Positions 62,582 through 64,000 of a stretch of 64,000 nt of DNA are shown piece by piece. Location: positions 3,534,001 to 3,598,000 of the forward strand of contig NZ_CP026681.1 in assembly GCF_002949735.1 (NCBI RefSeq). The letters run 5' to 3'. The position numbers and the translations under genes were made by a program. The notes below the pieces were generated by a model. The model saw nothing but the letters and a program-made list of their open reading frames with translations. It had not been told where the DNA came from and did no database searches. Source of the stretch: Nostoc sp. 'Peltigera membranacea cyanobiont' N6. GTDB lineage: Bacteria; Cyanobacteriota; Cyanobacteriia; Cyanobacteriales; Nostocaceae. The stretch's first letter is position 1. Each line of letters starts with the position of its first letter.

Positions 62582-63979
62582 ATGACTATAGATGATTCAG
62601 CGTCCAAAGAATTAAAATTGTGGGCAGTACCTGGAAAGTTCTTACGGCAGGAGCTTTTGCCCGTACTGACTAACTTACGATTAGCGATCGCACTCCTGCT
62701 ATTGATTGCAATCTTTAGCTCCACTGGTACTGTAATTGAGCAAGGCCAGTCACCTGCATTTTACCAAAGCAATTACCCAGAACATCCCGCTTTATTTGGT
62801 TTCCTAACTTGGAAGGTAATTCAGGTAGTTGGGTTAGACCATGTATATCGTACCTGGTGGTTTCTGGCATTACTCATCTTATTTGGCACGAGTTTAACTG
62901 CTTGTTCATTTACCCGTCAGTTACCAGCCTTAAAAGCTGCCCAGCGCTGGAAATATTACGAAGAACCACGACAATTTCAAAAATTAGCTTTAAGTGCCGA
63001 ACTAGATAATGGTTCCCTAAATTCTCTCAGCGAAATATTACAGAAACGCCGCTATAAAATTTTTCCAGATCCAGAAAAAGAAAATCTTCTCTACGCCCGC
63101 AAGGGAATAGTCGGACGCATCGGCCCAATTATCGTTCATATTGGCATCGTAGCTATTCTGCTAGGGGGAATTTGGGGGGCGATGACTGGGTTTCTGGCCC
63201 AAGAAATGGTTGCTAGTGGCGATACATTTCAAGTGACAAATATTGTAGATGCTGGGCCAATAGCTGCCCAAGTCTCAAAAGATTGGTCTGTGCGAGTAAA
63301 TCGTTTTTGGATTGACTACACTCCATCTGGCGGCATCGATCAATTTTATTCCGATATGTCTGTCTTAAATAAGCAGGGAGAGGAAATCGATCGCAAGAAG
63401 ATTTTTGTCAACGAGCCTCTGCGCTATCATGGCATAACTTTCTACCAAACTGATTGGGGAATCGCAGGTGTTCGCGTCCAATTTAACAACAGCCCGATTT
63501 TTCAGCTACCGATGGCGCTATTGAACACCAAGGGACAAGGGCGGATTTGGGGAACATGGGTTCCGACTAAACCAGATTTGAGTGAGGGTGTCTCTTTATT
63601 AGCTAAAGACTTGCAAGGGATGGTATTAATTTACGATCCTACTGGCAAACTCGTTGATACTGTCCGCGCCGGAATGTCAACCGAAGTCAATGGTGTGAAG
63701 CTGAAAATTTTGGATGTCATTGGTAGCACTGGCTTACAAATTAAAGCCGATCCAGGCATACCAATTGTTTACACAGGGTTTGGCTTACTCATGCTGGGTG
63801 TGGTGATGAGTTACTTTTCTCATTCGCAAATATGGGCATTGCAAAAAGGCGATCGCTTGTATGTGGGTGGCAAAACTAATCGCGCCCAAGTTGCTTTTGA
63901 ACAAGAGGTTTTAGAGATTTTAGATTGGCTGAGTTCACAACCAAAAGTTGAGGAGAAAGAGGCGGCGATTGAAGTTTAA
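62582..63979 (+). CDS. ccs1: Ccs1/ResB, cytochrome c biogenesis protein
   Basis: 465 residues, complete. Transmembrane segments lie at about 28-50, 90-110, 185-205 and near 405-425, with a large lumenal domain between the third and fourth (IYDPTGKL, YHGITFYQTDWG). Typical ResB phrases include LTNLRLAIALLLLIAIFSS and GTVIEQGQ. With CcsA (not here) it delivers and attaches haem to c-type cytochromes. The final about 40 residues are charged and cytoplasmic. Confidence 0.9.
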   Translation: MTIDDSASKELKLWAVPGKFLRQELLPVLTNLRLAIALLLLIAIFSSTGTVIEQGQSPAFYQSNYPEHPALFGFLTWKVIQVVGLDHVYRTWWFLALLILFGTSLTACSFTRQLPALKAAQRWKYYEEPRQFQKLALSAELDNGSLNSLSEILQKRRYKIFPDPEKENLLYARKGIVGRIGPIIVHIGIVAILLGGIWGAMTGFLAQEMVASGDTFQVTNIVDAGPIAAQVSKDWSVRVNRFWIDYTPSGGIDQFYSDMSVLNKQGEEIDRKKIFVNEPLRYHGITFYQTDWGIAGVRVQFNNSPIFQLPMALLNTKGQGRIWGTWVPTKPDLSEGVSLLAKDLQGMVLIYDPTGKLVDTVRAGMSTEVNGVKLKILDVIGSTGLQIKADPGIPIVYTGFGLLMLGVVMSYFSHSQIWALQKGDRLYVGGKTNRAQVAFEQEVLEILDWLSSQPKVEEKEAAIEV

Positions 63980-64000
63980 ATGTATTGCTTCCCCTTCCCG

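Overview
The window reads as chromosome of a filamentous, heterocyst-type cyanobacterium close to Nostoc/Anabaena. Support comes from the many GCGATCGC (HIP1) palindromes, heptameric short tandem repeats (CCCTAAT, CCCCAAT, GGGGACT, TCATTTG), a fraC-fraD-fraE filament-integrity operon, a GAF-GAF-PAS adenylate cyclase of the CyaB1/CyaB2 type, a Ser/Thr-kinase/histidine-kinase fusion of the HstK type, and a nitrate ABC transporter nrtABCD. Genus-level placement is inference.

Layout. 1-3.3 kb: end of a conserved hypothetical gene, then fraCDE on the minus strand. 3.3-4.4 kb: a two-domain CobA/CobO-like protein. 4.5-9.7 kb (minus): a hybrid sensor kinase that carries a LOV blue-light domain, overlapping by ATGA a REC-GGDEF diguanylate cyclase. 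9.7-11.2 kb: repeats and a broken transposase. 11.3-17.2 kb: nrtABCD, with every spacer occupied by a repeat or mobile element. 17.3-36.1 kb (minus): five tandem RTX (Ca2+-binding nonapeptide repeat) genes with homologous leaders and mostly homologous terminators; an IS630 element sits in the leader of the first and a dead IS630-like fragment in the leader of the fifth. 37.4-39.2 kb: a JAMM/M67 peptidase and a MoeB/MoeZ-type E1-rhodanese. 39.4-45.6 kb: an MFS transporter, a three-subunit molybdenum hydroxylase and a divergent FAD monooxygenase. 45.9-52.6 kb (minus): a DUF6174 protein, CyaB-type adenylate cyclase and a GAF-rich hybrid kinase. 53.4-56.0 kb: an O-methyltransferase, a dead transposase and an NAD-dependent epimerase. 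56.1-61.4 kb: the 1785-residue Ser/Thr-His kinase fusion. 61.8-64.0 kb: ccdA-ccs1 for cytochrome c maturation.

The most interesting parts are the RTX array and the LOV kinase. At four of the RTX gene junctions there are traces of the promoter of the neighbouring JAMM gene, and at two of them clear remnants of its first codons, which points to tandem duplication with a breakpoint inside that gene. RTX1 and RTX5 share features missing from RTX2-4, suggesting an older outer pair and a younger inner set. The LOV kinase followed by HPt and a REC-GGDEF partner predicts blue-light control of c-di-GMP. A G/C-rich heptad repeat has also entered that kinase's ATPase domain in frame. No CRISPR array, tRNA or rRNA gene was recognised.
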